From JAYEHL01 sp041653935 (GTDB taxonomy: Bacteria; Chloroflexota; Dehalococcoidia; E44-bin15), in assembly GCA_041653935.1 (NCBI GenBank), contig JBAZEO010000116.1, forward strand, positions 1 through 6,750: DNA of 6,750 bases. The letters are read 5' to 3'. The notes under the pieces were generated by a model. The model made no database searches and was not told the DNA's origin. It worked only from the letters and a program-made list of their open reading frames with translations. Shown here in pieces: positions 5,460 to 6,750 of this stretch; position 1 is the stretch's first letter, and every line of letters starts with the position of its first letter. The position numbers and the translations under genes were made by a program.

Positions 5460-6067
5460 ATGAAAATCAACTACTAGATGCCGTAAGCACTTTGACTGCG
5501 GCTGCGGAGCAACGTGTCAGGGCTGAAGTAGAGCGCACACAAGCCGAGCAGCAGCGTATCTCCTTGGAGCAACACAAGCTTAAGCTAGAGCAGGAGAATA
5601 ACGCAATTCTGTGCAGAATTTTACAGGAGACGCTCAGGCTAACCGACAAAGTTGGTCAGTATTCTTCTGAAGATCACGACAATATGCTAGGAATGCTGGA
5701 AAGCATTTTAGCTTTAACGCAAGTCATTGCCCTGCGCGTCGGCGGCAGCGACTATGACAAACTAATGGACACCATTAGACATACTCGTGAAGGAGGTAAC
5801 AAAGTGCAAATAACAATGGGAGACCAAGCCACGGTGGGCAATATCGTCGAAGGCATACAAAACAACGCGGCGGGCGTGAATGAAGCCTTGCGTGATTTGA
5901 TAACAGCCATCAATACCGATGACCCCGCTAACGTAGAATTGGCACTCAACACACTCCCCACAGATATTGTAGATGTAGTTCTGGCTGCTATTCAAGGTCC
6001 CTTGGTAGCAGCTAGAATGATAGCACAGAAAGTAGCCCACAAGTGGGTAGTGACAAGGAGTAAATGA
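5456..6067 (+). CDS. coiled-coil protein with Gly-rich motif and helical C-terminus, function unknown
   Basis: Not recognised. Residues about 10-65 are rich in Glu, Gln, Arg and Lys with few prolines or glycines and read as a coiled coil (AEQRVRAEVERTQAEQQR, 17-34). A more hydrophobic helix follows (DNMLGMLESILALTQVIAL, 75-93), then a loop REGGNK (111-116), a short strand-like Gly motif VQITMGDQATVGNIVEG (117-133), and an acidic helical C-terminus (about 139-195) ending in a basic tail (HKWVVTRSK). It has no signal peptide or convincing membrane segment. Its ATG overlaps the stop of the PAS-like gene; the nearest purine-rich site, AAAGG at 5438-5442, is far upstream, so expression probably relies on coupling. 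Inside the gene an excellent Shine-Dalgarno precedes an in-frame GTG at 5804, exactly where the coiled coil ends, so a shorter second product is possible. A structural, scaffold or partner protein for the PAS domain would all fit. Confidence 0.7.
   Translation: MNENQLLDAVSTLTAAAEQRVRAEVERTQAEQQRISLEQHKLKLEQENNAILCRILQETLRLTDKVGQYSSEDHDNMLGMLESILALTQVIALRVGGSDYDKLMDTIRHTREGGNKVQITMGDQATVGNIVEGIQNNAAGVNEALRDLITAINTDDPANVELALNTLPTDIVDVVLAAIQGPLVAARMIAQKVAHKWVVTRSK
5790..5806 (+). promoter_or_regulatory. internal ribosome binding site and in-frame GTG start
   Basis: AAGGAGGT at 5790-5797 is a near-perfect complement to the 16S rRNA tail, followed after 6 nt by GTG 5804-5806. The GTG is in frame with the host gene (residue 117) and would give a C-terminal product of about 87 residues covering the Gly motif and helical tail without the coiled coil. 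An ATG four codons later (5816) is a second candidate. The encoded stretch REGGNKV is an ordinary loop, so the site could be coincidental. It is nonetheless a better match than the site of any of the annotated starts. Confidence 0.45.
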
Positions 6068-6068
6068 A

Positions 6069-6305
6069 ATGGCTAAAGTAACAGCCGAAGATCGAGAGAA
6101 GACCGGCATGAAGAAGAAGGGTGCGGAAGGCAAGTACCCCATGGCCACCGAGGCACAGTGCATTAGCGCAGTTAAATTGCGCCACAATGGCAAAGGTGTG
6201 ACCGCCAGTGCGGTTCTAGCCAAGGCTAGTCGGGCAGCCAACGAACACAACTGGGATAGATGCAAAGCTGCTATTGCTAAAGCGCGTGAGGTGGATCGCT
6301 CATGA
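6069..6305 (+). CDS. small basic protein, phage-type, resembling DUF6582-like domains
   Basis: A 78-residue Lys/Ala-rich protein with no signal peptide or membrane helix. The central GKYPMATEAQCISAVKLRHN (21-40), followed by an Ala-rich helix SAVLAKASRAANEH (47-60) and a terminal helix CKAAIAKAREVD (65-76), recalls the small phage proteins and protein tails built as K/R-(F/Y)-P-I plus helices (DUF6582-type), whose role is not established. The resemblance is weak and by eye. The start at 6069 follows AAGGAG at 6055-6060. An earlier ATG at 6064, in another frame, stops after five codons. The TGA overlaps the next ATG. The basic charge could mean nucleic-acid contact, but no DNA-binding motif is seen. 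Confidence 0.65.
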   Translation: MAKVTAEDREKTGMKKKGAEGKYPMATEAQCISAVKLRHNGKGVTASAVLAKASRAANEHNWDRCKAAIAKAREVDRS

Positions 6306-6750
6306 CATCCTGGTGGCAAACGCCCATAGACGGAGAAACACCAGAAGAATATCTTAAAACACACGGCGAGATTACGAACGATGGCCAAATGGCCGCAGTC
6401 CTTTCAGAGTTTACCGGAATGGACATTAGCACAGCTGCGGTTCGTCAAAAGCGCCAAGCGTTGGGTATCAGCAAACCTAAATGTGGCGTGAAGTTTATCC
6501 AGTCCACCAGACCAAAGCGCAACCAGCCGCTTATTATTCACACCGACAATGCTTTGGTTATCACCGATATTCACGCCGAACTACAGGACGCCGAATGGTT
6601 GGAACGGGTAGTAGACTTTGCGGTGGCTCACGGTATCAAGATATGTGTAGTGGGTGGTGATCTGGTTGACATGAATGCGCTCTCGTCCTTTACACCATTT
6701 ATCGGTGGTGATGGCGAGACACCTACTACAACAGACGGTGAGTTAGGGGC
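6302..6750 (+). CDS. calcineurin-like metallophosphoesterase with HTH-like N-terminus (partial, runs off the window)
   Basis: The frame is open from ATG 6302 to the window edge (149 complete codons). ALVITDIHAEL (84-94) supplies the DxH metal motif (D89, H91), and ICVVGGDLVDM (114-124) the GD motif (D120), both in the right order and spacing for calcineurin-like phosphoesterases. The GNH(E/D) and later His motifs must lie beyond 6750. Residues about 26-57 (NDGQMAAVLSEFTGMDISTA, then VRQKRQALGI) look like a helix-turn-helix of the kind found before this domain in phage and prophage proteins. Its substrate may be a nucleic acid or phosphorylated nucleotide, but the family is broad. GAGGTGG at 6288-6294 lies about 7 nt before the ATG, which overlaps the preceding stop as ATGA. 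It does not obviously belong to the sugar pathway and marks a return to general phage functions. Confidence 0.82.
   Translation, partial: MTSWWQTPIDGETPEEYLKTHGEITNDGQMAAVLSEFTGMDISTAAVRQKRQALGISKPKCGVKFIQSTRPKRNQPLIIHTDNALVITDIHAELQDAEWLERVVDFAVAHGIKICVVGGDLVDMNALSSFTPFIGGDGETPTTTDGELG

Noticed and set aside
5130..6067. PAS-like and coiled-coil genes as one gene broken by a frameshift
   Set aside because: The junction is a clean ATGA overlap identical to the other gene junctions, and both proteins have sensible ends. A sequencing error cannot be fully excluded without homologs.
5762..6388. 208-codon open frame on the minus strand across the coiled-coil, small basic and phosphoesterase genes
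   Set aside because: It lies opposite three well-supported plus-strand genes with their own ribosome binding sites, has a Cys-rich composition with no recognisable domain, and would be the only minus-strand gene. It is best read as a shadow.

Overview
The window is a gene-dense, one-direction stretch. Eleven reading frames, nine intact inside the window plus a fragment at each end, all lie on the + strand. They are packed by 4-nt ATGA overlaps, stop-start abutments or gaps of at most 12 nt. No rRNA, tRNA, insertion sequence, CRISPR array, intrinsic terminator or convincing promoter was seen, and no gap reaches 300 bases. The compact layout, the very small proteins and the last two genes (a small basic protein of phage-like appearance and a metallophosphoesterase with a predicted DNA-binding N-terminus) suggest a tailed-phage or prophage genome, probably uncultivated. 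The host cannot be named from the sequence. A bacterial surface-glycan locus is the main alternative for the left part.

Positions 57-5128 form a glycan-modification cassette. In order it holds two tandem paralogous class I SAM methyltransferases (57-662 and 659-1147), a GT2-like glycosyltransferase with a DPDLDL motif (1148-1801), a second short GT2-like protein (1798-2439), a DegT/DnrJ/EryC1/StrS-type PLP sugar aminotransferase (2452-3495), a formyltransferase of the methionyl-tRNA/sugar N-formyltransferase fold with its catalytic Asn-His-Asp intact (3492-4232), and a third GT2-like glycosyltransferase (4220-5128). The simplest reading is that a keto-sugar nucleotide is aminated, the new amine is N-formylated, glycosyltransferases attach the sugar to an acceptor, and one or both methyltransferases may cap it. 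No dehydratase, epimerase or nucleotidyltransferase is present, so the keto-sugar donor would come from the host or from genes outside the window. The acceptor (virion protein, phage DNA or host envelope) cannot be told from this sequence.

Positions 5130-6305 hold three small proteins. The first is a single PAS-like domain (5130-5459). The second, translationally coupled to it, has a coiled coil followed by a Gly-rich motif and a helical C-terminus (5456-6067), and carries a near-perfect internal Shine-Dalgarno before an in-frame GTG. The third is a small basic protein (6069-6305). From 6302 to the window end runs the N-terminal part of a calcineurin-like metallophosphoesterase.

The points most worth a second look are the aminotransferase/formyltransferase pair in a phage-like operon, the internal start in the coiled-coil gene, the free-standing PAS domain, and the duplicated methyltransferases. 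All family assignments come from motifs recognised by eye. No search was run.
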